Shown: one piece after another, positions 1 to 6,902 of the stretch | Position numbering within the stretch: the first letter of the stretch is position 1 | Layout of the letters: the number at the start of each line of letters is the position of its first letter | NCBI GenBank assembly: GCA_050249455.1 | Contig: JBFWQM010000092.1 | Location: 1-18,270, forward strand | Length of the DNA stretch: 18,270 bases | Reading direction: 5' to 3' | From: JBFWQM01 sp050249455 | Lineage (GTDB): Bacteria; Pseudomonadota; Alphaproteobacteria; MPNO01; VGEU01 | Notes under the pieces: model-generated | Databases searched by the model: none | Seen by the model: only the letters and a program-made list of their open reading frames with translations | Told to the model about the DNA's origin: nothing | Translations under genes and position numbers: made by a program

Positions 1-2214
1 GTAGCGGGCGTGCTTCTTCACGTTGACCATCGACAGCACGATGCCGGCCAGGTCGCAGCCGGCATCGACGATCTGCTTGATGCCCATGGTGGCGACCTCG
101 CGGCGGGTCTCCGCCCAGCGAACGATGAACACCGTCTTGTCGGCGATGCGCGCCAGGATGCGCGAGTCGCTGACCGCCAGCACCGGCGAGGAGTCGAGGA
201 TCACCATGTCGAACTGCTCCGACAGCTGGGCCACCACGCGCTTGAAGTGCTCCGACGACAGGAGGTCCGACGGCGTCGTCGGCGAGCCGCCCGAGGCGAT
301 GATGCGCAGGTCCGAGCTGCGGTCGTGCTGGATCACTTCCTCGAGGCTCGCTTCGCCCGCCAGGCACTCCACGAGGCCCGGCTTGATCGCGACCTTGAGG
401 TTGCGATGCACCTGCGGCCGGCGCAGGTCGCAATCGACCAGCACGACGCGCTTCTGGCCGGTCCGCGCGATCATGCGTGCCAGCGAGATGGAGAGCGACG
501 TCTTGCCCTCGCCCGGCAACGAGGAGGTCACCAGCACCACCCGCGGCGGCCGGTCGACGTTGGACAGCAGGAGCCCGGCATAGATGGCGCGGATCGACTC
601 GCCGAACGCCGAGACCGGCTTCTCCAGGATGTAGTCGTGCGGCGCCTTGCGCGACGGCCCGAGCCCCGGGACGATGGGGATCAGACCGAGCGCGGTGGCG
701 CCGGTGAGCTGCTCGACCTGCTCCATGCTGCGGAAGCCGTGGTCGAGCTTTTCCAGCAGCGCCACCATGGCGAGCCCGACGACCATCGACAGCAGGAACG
801 CGACCCCGACGAACATCACCGGGTTCGGGAACGACGGGACCGCCGGCACGTCGGCGCGCGAGATGATGCGCGCGTCGGGCTGCTGCATCTCCTGCTGCTC
901 GCTGGTTTCCTTGAAGCGGCCCAGGAACGTCTCGTAGAGCGTGCGGTTGGCGGTCGCCTCGCGCTGCAGGGCGCGCAGCTGCACCTCGTCGCGGTTGGCC
1001 TCGGCGGCTTGGCCCTCGACCTGGCGCAGGCCGGAGCGGATCGTCTCCTCGCGCGCCTCCGCGACCCGCACCTCGTTGCGCAGGCCCTGCACGATCTTGC
1101 CGACCTCCGCGTTGATCTTCGCGCGCAGGTCGCGCAGCTCGGCCCGCATGTTGATCATGCGGGGATGGCGCTCGCCGTAGTCCTGCGACAGCTCGGCCAT
1201 CTTGCGCTGGACCTCGGTCTCCTGCTCGCGCAGCCGCGAGATGAGGGGGGAGGACAGCACCTCGCTGACCGACTCCTCGCCGCCGGGGGTGCGCATGGCG
1301 TTCTGCACCTGCGACAGGCGCGCCTGCGCCTCCGCGCGCTGGGTGCGCGCCTGGATCAGGGCGGAGTTGAGCTCGCCGAGCTGCTGGGCGCTCATCGTGA
1401 CGCCGCGGCCTTCCAGGAGGCCGGACCGGCGGCGGTAATCCTCCACCGCGCGCTCGGAAAACTCGACCCGCTCGCGCAGGCCGGTCAGCCGTTCGTTCAG
1501 CCACACGGTGGCCCGCTTGGTCGCCTCGAACTTGGCCTCGAGCTGCTCGACGATATAAAGGTCGGCCAGCGTGTTGGCGGCGGCCGCCGCGGTGTCTGGA
1601 TCGTTGGAGCGGAATGAGATGTCGATGACCCGCGAGCGCCCCTTCATCTCGGTGCGCAGGCGGCGCAGGAACTCGTCGACGACGGCGACGCGGGCCCGGT
1701 CGAGCTTCTCCTCGGGGGTCAGCTCGGGCGCCGGCGGCCGGAAGGCGGCGAACATCGCATCCACTTCCGGCGGGATGACCTGATCGAGCCCCAGGGTCTT
1801 GCGCCAGTCGCGCTTGGGCAGGAGCTCCTTGTTGAATTCCGGGTTCTCGGCGAGGTTCAGCCGGGCGACGACGCGCTCGATCAGCGCGCGCGACCGCAGC
1901 ACCGCGACCTCGCTCTCGATGGTGAAGATGTCGGGCGGCAGGCCGGAGACGACCGCCTGGATGTCCACCACCTTGCGTTCGCGCGGCTCCACCATCACCG
2001 AGGCGGCGGCGGTGTAGCTCGGCTTGAGCTGGTAGGTCACGACCGCGGCCAGCGTGGTCAGCACCATGATGGTGCCGAGCAGCAACGCCTTGCGCCGCCA
2101 CAGCCGGCGCATGATCTCGCGGACGTTGACCTCGTTCTTCGGAAGGGGCGTCGCCAGGAAGCGGCGGACCTTCTCGTCGAGAACCGCCGGAGACCCCGGC
2201 TGCCTGTCTGACAT
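1..2214 (-). CDS. Polysaccharide co-polymerase with fused tyrosine autokinase (Wzc/GumC/ExoP type), C-terminus beyond the window
   Basis: This inner-membrane protein controls chain length and export of a Wzy-type polysaccharide. The 738 residues visible run from the ATG at 2214 to the window edge with no stop. They show a Wzz-like N-terminus (membrane segment about residues 43-60), a long coiled-coil-rich periplasmic region with motifs such as SERAVEDYRRRSGLLEGRG, a second membrane segment about 465-487, then a cytoplasmic BY-kinase domain: Walker A SLPGEGKTS (K571), Walker A' VLVDCDLRRP (D594, D596) and Walker B VILDSSPVL (D674). The last visible residues, NVKKHARY, fit the family region just before the C-terminal tyrosine cluster, which would lie off the left edge. 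The OPX gene is 138 bases upstream on the same strand, so the two are probably co-expressed. No strong ribosome site precedes the ATG, so the start is moderately sure. The family assignment is secure. Confidence 0.93.
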   Translation of the reverse strand, partial: MSDRQPGSPAVLDEKVRRFLATPLPKNEVNVREIMRRLWRRKALLLGTIMVLTTLAAVVTYQLKPSYTAAASVMVEPRERKVVDIQAVVSGLPPDIFTIESEVAVLRSRALIERVVARLNLAENPEFNKELLPKRDWRKTLGLDQVIPPEVDAMFAAFRPPAPELTPEEKLDRARVAVVDEFLRRLRTEMKGRSRVIDISFRSNDPDTAAAAANTLADLYIVEQLEAKFEATKRATVWLNERLTGLRERVEFSERAVEDYRRRSGLLEGRGVTMSAQQLGELNSALIQARTQRAEAQARLSQVQNAMRTPGGEESVSEVLSSPLISRLREQETEVQRKMAELSQDYGERHPRMINMRAELRDLRAKINAEVGKIVQGLRNEVRVAEAREETIRSGLRQVEGQAAEANRDEVQLRALQREATANRTLYETFLGRFKETSEQQEMQQPDARIISRADVPAVPSFPNPVMFVGVAFLLSMVVGLAMVALLEKLDHGFRSMEQVEQLTGATALGLIPIVPGLGPSRKAPHDYILEKPVSAFGESIRAIYAGLLLSNVDRPPRVVLVTSSLPGEGKTSLSISLARMIARTGQKRVVLVDCDLRRPQVHRNLKVAIKPGLVECLAGEASLEEVIQHDRSSDLRIIASGGSPTTPSDLLSSEHFKRVVAQLSEQFDMVILDSSPVLAVSDSRILARIADKTVFIVRWAETRREVATMGIKQIVDAGCDLAGIVLSMVNVKKHARY

Positions 2215-2352
2215 CAAACCCGTGTCCAAGCTGGAACGCCCCGTATCACTGACCGGGGCACCGCCCGGCTCGCTTTCCGAAATCGCCTGCGTCTCGGGAG
2301 CAGGTTATCAGCCGCGTGGTTAGCGCCGCCTTAATCTCGATGGGACCGCAAC

Positions 2353-2922
2353 TCAGAAGAAGCGCTCCGGCACCTCGATCACGTCGCCGGGCAGCACCAG
2401 GGAATCATGATTGGCCCGCTGCTTGGCGCGCGCACTGTCGTTGGCGCGCGTGATGAACACGCTGTTCTCGCGCGCGCGGTAGGTGTAGCCGCCGGCCAGC
2501 GCCACAGCGTTGATGATCGTCATCCCGTTCACGTACGCGTAGCTGCCCGGGTTCTTCACCTCGCCGATGATGTAGAACGGCCGATAGTTCAGGACCTCGA
2601 CCGTCACCCGCGGGTTGCGCAGGTAGTCCGGCTTCAGCTTGTCCGCGACCATGGCCTCGAGCTGCCGGATGGTCGTGCCGCCGGCCTTCACCGTCCCGAT
2701 CAGCGGCAGCGAGATCGAGCCGGTGCCGTCGAGGTACACGTCAGCCGACAGGTCGTCGTGCCCGAAGACCTTGATCTTGATGTGATCGCCGGAGCCGAGC
2801 TGGTACTCCGCCACCACGTTCGACGCAGCCGGTTCCTGACCCTGGGCGAGGGCGGGCCCCACCGTCAGCCACGTCCCCAACAGGGCGACCGCAAGGCAGC
2901 CGAACAACTTTCGTAACAACAT
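2353..2922 (-). CDS. Short polysaccharide export (OPX) protein, GumB/ExoF-like, periplasmic
   Basis: This is an OPX-family export protein that would link the co-polymerase to the outer membrane. From the ATG at 2922 it is 189 residues: a signal peptide with likely cleavage after PALA (residue 26), a poly-export domain about 38-112 (YQLGSGDHIKIKVFGHDDLS near its start) and one SLBB domain about 113-160 (YIIGEVKNPGSYAYVNGMTI). It ends at VIEVPERFF, with no room for the C-terminal amphipathic helix by which Wza spans the outer membrane. No lipobox cysteine is seen near the cleavage site, so it is probably not a lipoprotein. The 2922 start has GGGGA nine bases upstream and gives a clean signal peptide. 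An in-frame ATG at 2949 would add nine basic residues and lacks a good ribosome site. The next gene upstream encodes a beta-barrel that may provide the outer-membrane channel. Confidence 0.9.
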   Translation of the reverse strand: MLLRKLFGCLAVALLGTWLTVGPALAQGQEPAASNVVAEYQLGSGDHIKIKVFGHDDLSADVYLDGTGSISLPLIGTVKAGGTTIRQLEAMVADKLKPDYLRNPRVTVEVLNYRPFYIIGEVKNPGSYAYVNGMTIINAVALAGGYTYRARENSVFITRANDSARAKQRANHDSLVLPGDVIEVPERFF

Positions 2923-3018
2923 GCGCAACCGTCCCCGACACATCCGCATCGCACGTTCGTCGTCAGAGCGACGTCGGTGCGGCCCCCGGACGTGTCGGAA
3001 ACCGAAGCCGGCGTCGCC

Positions 3019-4308
3019 TTAGAGCTGACCCTGCAGGCGTAGGAGAACGGTGTTGCGATCGTAGTCCTGACCGGCGACGTTCGAATCGCGGACCTCGTAC
3101 CCGTAGCCGAGGGTAACGTACAGGTATCGATTTAACAGATACTTGCCCGAAATGCCGAACCGGTAGAAATCGTCCTCCCGCGAAATGCCCTCGTAGTCGT
3201 TCTTCGCGTATCCTGCATTCGCCGAGAGGATCAGGTTGCGCAAAAGCTCGTGATCGACGTTGGCGCGCATGTCGGTGGCGAAATAGCCCGACGCGCCGCC
3301 GAGCGTCGTCTCCTCGATCGTGCGAGAGATACGGAAGCGCGCCGAGGTGAGCTGCGTGACATTCCACGTAAGGCCCATCCCGTAGGTCGGGCCGTCGATG
3401 TCGGTCAACCGCGTGTCGTCATAGCTCTGCGACCGCCAGCCGAAGAAGAAATCGCCGAAGATCAGGCCGGTCAGATCCACCTGCGCGCCGCCGATGATCT
3501 CGTAGCCGTCCGAGCTGCGCTCGAAGCCGATGTCGTCGAAACGGTCGTCGTAGTCGCGCTTGTTCAGGGTCAGGCGGATGAACGCCTCGTACTCCTGCTG
3601 GATCTGGTAGGAGGTCTGCAGCGCGAGCAGCCACTCGTTGCGGTCGCGGTCGTCCTGGTTGACGCGCAGCCCGCCGGCGACCTCGGTATCGTCGAAGTCG
3701 AAGCGGTTGAGCGTGCCGTCCAGGCTGACGCCGAAGCGGCCGAACCGGGCCACGCCGCCCACGGTCGGCGACAGCACGTTGTAGATGGTCGGCTCCAGGC
3801 CGAACACGTCGTCGGGCGAACCGCGCTCCTCGTGCTGGCGGCGGTAAGTGAAGCCGCCGCGCAGGAACGATTCCGGCCGCGAGGAGTCGCCCACCACGTC
3901 CAGCCGCCCGTTGAAGCCGGCGGCCAGGTCCTCGTAGTTCTCGCCGTCGTTGTCGGCGTAGAACGCGAAATCGCCCTGGAAGAAGGCCCGTGCCCCGTGG
4001 CGCGACCACTGGGAGATCAGGTTGAGCGAAGGCTGGACGTGGGTGATGAAGTCGTCGGTTTCCAGCCCGTCGTCCTGCGCGAAGATGTTGCTGTTCCACT
4101 CTTCGCCGACGGTGAGCTGGGGAAACAGCAGGAAGCCGCCGACCGGCACGCCCAGCGGATCGAGCTCGGGCCGCGGCCGGTCGATCACGCCGCGCCCCCG
4201 CTCCAGATATTGCGCATCGGCCGTCGAAGGAAGCACCGAAAACGCGACCCCGGCGACCGCGAAAAAGCCGGCCGCAAGCAGTGTCTTACGATTCTTGGTT
4301 AACGGCAT
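3019..4308 (-). CDS. Outer-membrane beta-barrel protein of the polysaccharide locus (putative beta-barrel porin 2 / Wzp-like)
   Basis: The 429-residue product has a signal peptide (basic KNRK, hydrophobic stretch, likely cleavage after STADA at residue 32). Many alternating amphipathic strands rich in Tyr, Phe, Arg and Asp follow, as in outer-membrane barrels: GVSLDGTLNRFDFDD, EAFIRLTLNKRDYDD, LYVTLGYGYEVRDSN and a final strand NTVLLRLQGQL. The mature start resembles the beta-barrel proteins found in exopolysaccharide clusters (PQLTVGEEWNSNIFAQDD). It lies 97 bases upstream of the short OPX gene on the same strand, which suggests the two form an export channel. An in-frame GTG at 4317, preceded by AAAGG, is an alternative start adding three residues. 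A hairpin and a possible weak promoter lie just upstream (4339-4405), so it may have its own transcript. The barrel assignment is strong; the role in export is inferred from context. Confidence 0.85.
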   Translation of the reverse strand: MPLTKNRKTLLAAGFFAVAGVAFSVLPSTADAQYLERGRGVIDRPRPELDPLGVPVGGFLLFPQLTVGEEWNSNIFAQDDGLETDDFITHVQPSLNLISQWSRHGARAFFQGDFAFYADNDGENYEDLAAGFNGRLDVVGDSSRPESFLRGGFTYRRQHEERGSPDDVFGLEPTIYNVLSPTVGGVARFGRFGVSLDGTLNRFDFDDTEVAGGLRVNQDDRDRNEWLLALQTSYQIQQEYEAFIRLTLNKRDYDDRFDDIGFERSSDGYEIIGGAQVDLTGLIFGDFFFGWRSQSYDDTRLTDIDGPTYGMGLTWNVTQLTSARFRISRTIEETTLGGASGYFATDMRANVDHELLRNLILSANAGYAKNDYEGISREDDFYRFGISGKYLLNRYLYVTLGYGYEVRDSNVAGQDYDRNTVLLRLQGQL

Positions 4309-4338
4309 CAGCCCCACCCATGCCTTTGAGGTCGAAGG

Positions 4339-4368
4339 AAGCTACATTTTTCAGGGGTTTGGTTTCAA
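4339..4368 (-). promoter_or_regulatory. Possible weak sigma70-type promoter for the beta-barrel gene
   Basis: Read on the minus strand there is TTGAAA (4363-4368), 18 bases, then TAGCTT (4339-4344), about 30 bases before the beta-barrel start. The -35 match is good and the -10 match is poor. It lies directly after the hairpin at 4373-4405, so the barrel gene could still be transcribed if that hairpin ends the upstream transcript. Confidence 0.22.
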
Positions 4369-4372
4369 GAAA

Positions 4373-4405
4373 GTTAACCTTCCCGGCATCACCGGGAAGG
4401 TTAAC
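4373..4405 (-). terminator. Perfect 14-bp inverted repeat, probable terminator of the 191-residue protein gene
   Basis: GTTAACCTTCCCGG at 4373-4386 pairs exactly with CCGGGAAGGTTAAC at 4392-4405 across a five-base loop (CATCA). On the minus strand the stem is followed by TTTCTTGAAA, a short T-rich tract. It lies 36 bases past the stop of the secreted-protein gene at 4442, as expected for an intrinsic terminator. The T tract is imperfect, so read-through or a regulator-binding role remains possible. Confidence 0.6.
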
Positions 4406-4441
4406 GTGGCAGAAAAGTCGCAGTGGTGGGGCGCGTCGCGA

Positions 4442-5017
4442 TCAGAAGGTGGAGACGGAAACCGCCGCGTTGCCTTCCGTGATGTTCGGATTGTCGCCGG
4501 CGCCCGGCGCGCCGCCTTCGGTCGGAGCGGGACCGGCGAGCTGGCCGCCGGCCGCCGGGGCGATCAGGATGTCGCGCTGGTTGTTGATCTGGCTGATCTG
4601 GTCCGGCGACACGCCCGAGACCTGGCTGATCGCCAGCGCCAGCTCGACCGGATTGCCGCGGAAGGTCTTCAGGCCGGCGATCGCGCCGTAGATGGCGGAC
4701 GCCGCGGCGGGATTGGCTTCGGTCGCTGCGACCGCAACGTTGATCTCGCGTCCCGGCGCCTTCATCGCACCGACCAGCGCCGCCTGGACCGCCAGGCCCT
4801 TGTTGCGCAGCACGAAGCACTTCACCAGCGCGTCCGCCTGGCCCGGGTCTTGCGACACCAGCGTGTCGAGCGCCTGCAGGTCGCCCTTCTGGCCGGCGTC
4901 TTCGCATGCCGTGAGCTGGGTGCCGCTCAGGGCGGCATGCGCGCTCGTCGCGCCGAGGCCGATCGCGCCGAAACCGACTAACGCCGCGCAGGCCAGCGTC
5001 TTCAGCATCACTCTCAT
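4442..5017 (-). CDS. Secreted protein of unknown function in the export gene group
   Basis: I do not recognise this family. The 191-residue product starts at the ATG at 5017, preceded by AGGAG nine bases upstream (CTCCT at 5027-5031 on the plus strand). A GTG at 5023 in the same frame is too close to that site. The N-terminus is a clear signal peptide with likely cleavage after TSAHA (residue 28). The mature part is Ala/Gly-rich and looks helical, with only two cysteines after cleavage (C38 and C67), which could form a disulfide. There is a stretch of short helical segments (about 40-140) and then a low-complexity Pro/Gly-rich tail (GGQLAGPAPTEGGAPGAGDN) ending in SVSTF. It is the first gene after a good promoter candidate and is followed by a strong hairpin, so it may be transcribed alone at high level. 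A periplasmic or surface role in polysaccharide export is only a guess from position. Confidence 0.75.
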   Translation of the reverse strand: MRVMLKTLACAALVGFGAIGLGATSAHAALSGTQLTACEDAGQKGDLQALDTLVSQDPGQADALVKCFVLRNKGLAVQAALVGAMKAPGREINVAVAATEANPAAASAIYGAIAGLKTFRGNPVELALAISQVSGVSPDQISQINNQRDILIAPAAGGQLAGPAPTEGGAPGAGDNPNITEGNAAVSVSTF

Positions 5018-5026
5018 CGCCACTCA

Positions 5027-5031
5027 CTCCT
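5027..5031 (-). promoter_or_regulatory. Ribosome binding site AGGAG deciding the start at 5017
   Basis: On the minus strand AGGAG lies nine bases before the ATG at 5017 and only three bases before the in-frame GTG at 5023. The spacing favours the ATG. Confidence 0.6.
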
Positions 5032-5089
5032 GACAACCCGCACCGGGATCGCACGCACCGCTGCGGCCGAACCCTTCAGCACCACCATT

Positions 5090-5118
5090 CCTATAACAAA
5101 GATCAGGCAAATGATCAA
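5090..5118 (-). promoter_or_regulatory. Promoter candidate for the secreted-protein gene
   Basis: On the minus strand TTGATC (5113-5118) is separated by exactly 17 bases from TATAGG (5090-5095), which is preceded by TGT, an extended -10 element. This would start a transcript near 5083 with an untranslated leader of about 65 bases before the ATG at 5017. It sits in the AT-richest part of the window. No experimental evidence is available here. Confidence 0.45.
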
Positions 5119-5156
5119 TTCGCCCTGATGCATTTGGCGAGAACACCCATAGAACA

Positions 5157-5173
5157 TTAACCATGATATTAAC
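5157..5173. promoter_or_regulatory. CtrA-like paired TTAA motif
   Basis: TTAACCATGATATTAAC contains two TTAA elements separated by eight bases, and the left half (TTAACCAT) matches the extended alphaproteobacterial CtrA half-site. The known consensus spacing is seven bases, so this is one base too long. It lies about 40 bases upstream of the promoter candidate for the secreted-protein gene. Confidence 0.25.
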
Positions 5174-5350
5174 ATGGGGACGCGAAAAGGCCGAGTCGTT
5201 CAGGGCGAAGCGCCAGTCGAGAAGAAATCACGATGGTAAACAGCCATGATCAACTCCGACTGAAGACACCACCGATGACAAAGGCGATCAAAGAACTTGA
5301 CCCGCCGGACGGCGCGACATTTTCACATTAACGATTGACTTCGCCGCTTC

Positions 5351-5378
5351 GGATTCATCCGGAGCGGCCGCTGAATCC
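5351..5378 (-). terminator. Possible hairpin at the end of the initiating transferase gene
   Basis: GGATTCA (5351-5357) pairs with TGAATCC (5372-5378), and the interior holds the ten-base palindrome AGCGGCCGCT. The structure begins at the stop codon of the gene ending at 5378. It is not followed by a run of T on the minus strand, so it is at best a weak or Rho-assisted terminator or a 3' stabilising hairpin. Confidence 0.3.
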
Positions 5379-6865
5379 TAGCGCGCGCCGCGTCCGCGGA
5401 CGACGGCGCCGAATGTCCGCACCAGAATATGCAGGTCCAGCCACAACGACCAGTTGCGGATGTAGTACGTATCGAGCGCTTCCTGGACATCGAGGTCGCC
5501 GTCGCTGCGCGCCTCGACCTGCCACAGGCCGGTCAGGCCGGGCGGCACCGACTGGCGGATCGCACGGAACGCCGGCGGAAATTCCTGCAGATGGTATTCG
5601 GGGAACGGCCGCGGCCCGACCAGGCTCATGTCGCCGTGCAGCACGTTCACGAGCTGGGGCAGTTCGTCGAGGCTCGCGCGGCGCATGAACTCGCCGATGA
5701 CCGGCAGCACGCGCGGGTCGTTGCGCAGCTTGAAATACTGCATCCACTCGCGCTTGGCCTCGGGGTTGTCGTCGAGGTATCGCGCCAGCCGCGCGTCGGC
5801 ATCGCGGTACATCGAGCGCAGCTTCAGGACCCGGATGTCGCGGCCCTGCTGCCCTTCGCGGACCTGGACGTAGAACGGGTTGCCCGGGCTGATCAGCGCG
5901 ACCGCGGCGGCCAGCGCGAGGGTGACCGGCAAGGCGACGATGAACAGCGGCACCCCGACCAGGTAGTCGAGCCCGCGCTTGATGACGCGGTTGCGCCGCA
6001 GCAGCAGGTTCTTCTTGATCTCGAGGCCGAGGATGCCGCCGATGTCGCGGGTCGACACCCAGAGGCTCTGCATCCCGGCGAGGTCGGGCACAACCACGAT
6101 GTTTGGGAATGGCAAATTGGCGGTCATTTCCGCAATGTGCGCGCCGCTCGCCTCCGGCACAGCCAGCACGGCCAGCCGCACGCGCCCGGCGAGTTCGCGG
6201 CCGTGCCGCAGCGGCCCCAGCACCGGAAGTTCCTCGATCCGGCCGCCGGCGAGCCGCGGCTCGTCGTCGAGGAAGCCGATCGGCACCAGCCCGAGCTCGG
6301 GATGCAGGCGCAGGTTCCGGGCCACCGCGCGCCCGGTCTCGCTGGTGCCGATCAGCACGACCGGCGTGCCCCACAGCCCCGCGTGCCCAAGCGCTGAGCG
6401 CACCCACGCCGTCGACAGCGGCATGACGAACATCGCCAGCACCCAGGCGGCGAGCAGGATGCCGCGCGACCAGCTGCCGCCCTGCACCAGGTAGTCCCAG
6501 CCGATCAGGATGGAGAACACCGCCGTGGTCGCCACCACCCGGCGGCGCAGCCGCTCCACCGCGCCGATGCCGTAGCCGGGATAGAGGCCCAGGAGGTAAT
6601 AGGCGACCGGCACGACCAGGAGGCCGGCGGCCAGGCCCTGGTAGATACCGCTCGAGATCTCGATCGGAAACCAGACCGCCGCCGCTTCGCGCAGAAACAG
6701 GCCGGCATAGAGACAGGCTTCCAGCGCCGCGATATCGACGGCGACCAGGAGCAACGGCACCCACCAGCGCTCGCGAAACGCCACCGGCGCGGCAACGACC
6801 TCCAGCGCCGTGCCGGACAGCCCGGCCGCCGCGGCGGTCTGCGCTGCGCCGGGCTGGACGGTCAT
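5378..6865 (-). CDS. Undecaprenyl-phosphate hexose-1-phosphate transferase (WbaP/GumD-type initiating transferase)
   Basis: This membrane enzyme should start the repeat unit by moving a hexose-1-phosphate from a UDP-sugar to undecaprenyl phosphate. The 495 residues show four N-terminal membrane segments (about 35-55, 75-95, 110-126, 135-152), a central Rossmann-like domain (VVLIGTSETGRAVARNL, 169-185), a fifth hydrophobic segment (about 298-322), and the C-terminal bacterial sugar-transferase domain with LKLRSMYRDAD (347-357), SLDELPQLVNVL (398-409) and GDMSLVGPRP (411-420). Length and architecture match WbaP-like and polyprenyl glycosylphosphotransferase families. Sugar specificity (Gal or Glc) cannot be read from the sequence. 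The ATG at 6865 lies 37 bases after the epimerase stop on the same strand, so the two are probably one transcript. Confidence 0.95.
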   Translation of the reverse strand: MTVQPGAAQTAAAAGLSGTALEVVAAPVAFRERWWVPLLLVAVDIAALEACLYAGLFLREAAAVWFPIEISSGIYQGLAAGLLVVPVAYYLLGLYPGYGIGAVERLRRRVVATTAVFSILIGWDYLVQGGSWSRGILLAAWVLAMFVMPLSTAWVRSALGHAGLWGTPVVLIGTSETGRAVARNLRLHPELGLVPIGFLDDEPRLAGGRIEELPVLGPLRHGRELAGRVRLAVLAVPEASGAHIAEMTANLPFPNIVVVPDLAGMQSLWVSTRDIGGILGLEIKKNLLLRRNRVIKRGLDYLVGVPLFIVALPVTLALAAAVALISPGNPFYVQVREGQQGRDIRVLKLRSMYRDADARLARYLDDNPEAKREWMQYFKLRNDPRVLPVIGEFMRRASLDELPQLVNVLHGDMSLVGPRPFPEYHLQEFPPAFRAIRQSVPPGLTGLWQVEARSDGDLDVQEALDTYYIRNWSLWLDLHILVRTFGAVVRGRGAR

Positions 6866-6902
6866 CGCGGAGTCTCGGGCGCGGTCATCGGCCGGGCGGC
6901 CG

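Larger units (their letters stand above)
5018..5377. other. AT-richer intergenic regulatory region
   Basis: About 360 bases without a convincing gene lie between the start of the secreted-protein gene and the stop of the initiating transferase. Base composition is clearly lower in GC than all flanking genes. It contains the promoter candidate at 5090-5118, the paired TTAA motifs at 5157-5173, a CGCC-N11-GGCG inverted repeat near 5121-5139, and a CAGTCG/CGACTG pair about 45 bases apart near 5215-5265. I see no small reading frame with a ribosome site that stands out and no RNA gene. Confidence 0.6.

Noticed and set aside
10..1617. Long plus-strand open frame (535 codons) opposite the co-polymerase gene
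   Set aside because: It encodes Arg/His/Asp-rich sequence without any recognisable motif and lies wholly antisense to a clear Wzc/GumC-type protein. Open frames of this kind are expected in high-GC DNA.
2238..2259. GCCCCG/CGGGGC inverted pair upstream of the co-polymerase start
   Set aside because: The stem is only six bases with a ten-base loop in GC-rich DNA, and there is no T tract or conserved context. It is likely chance.
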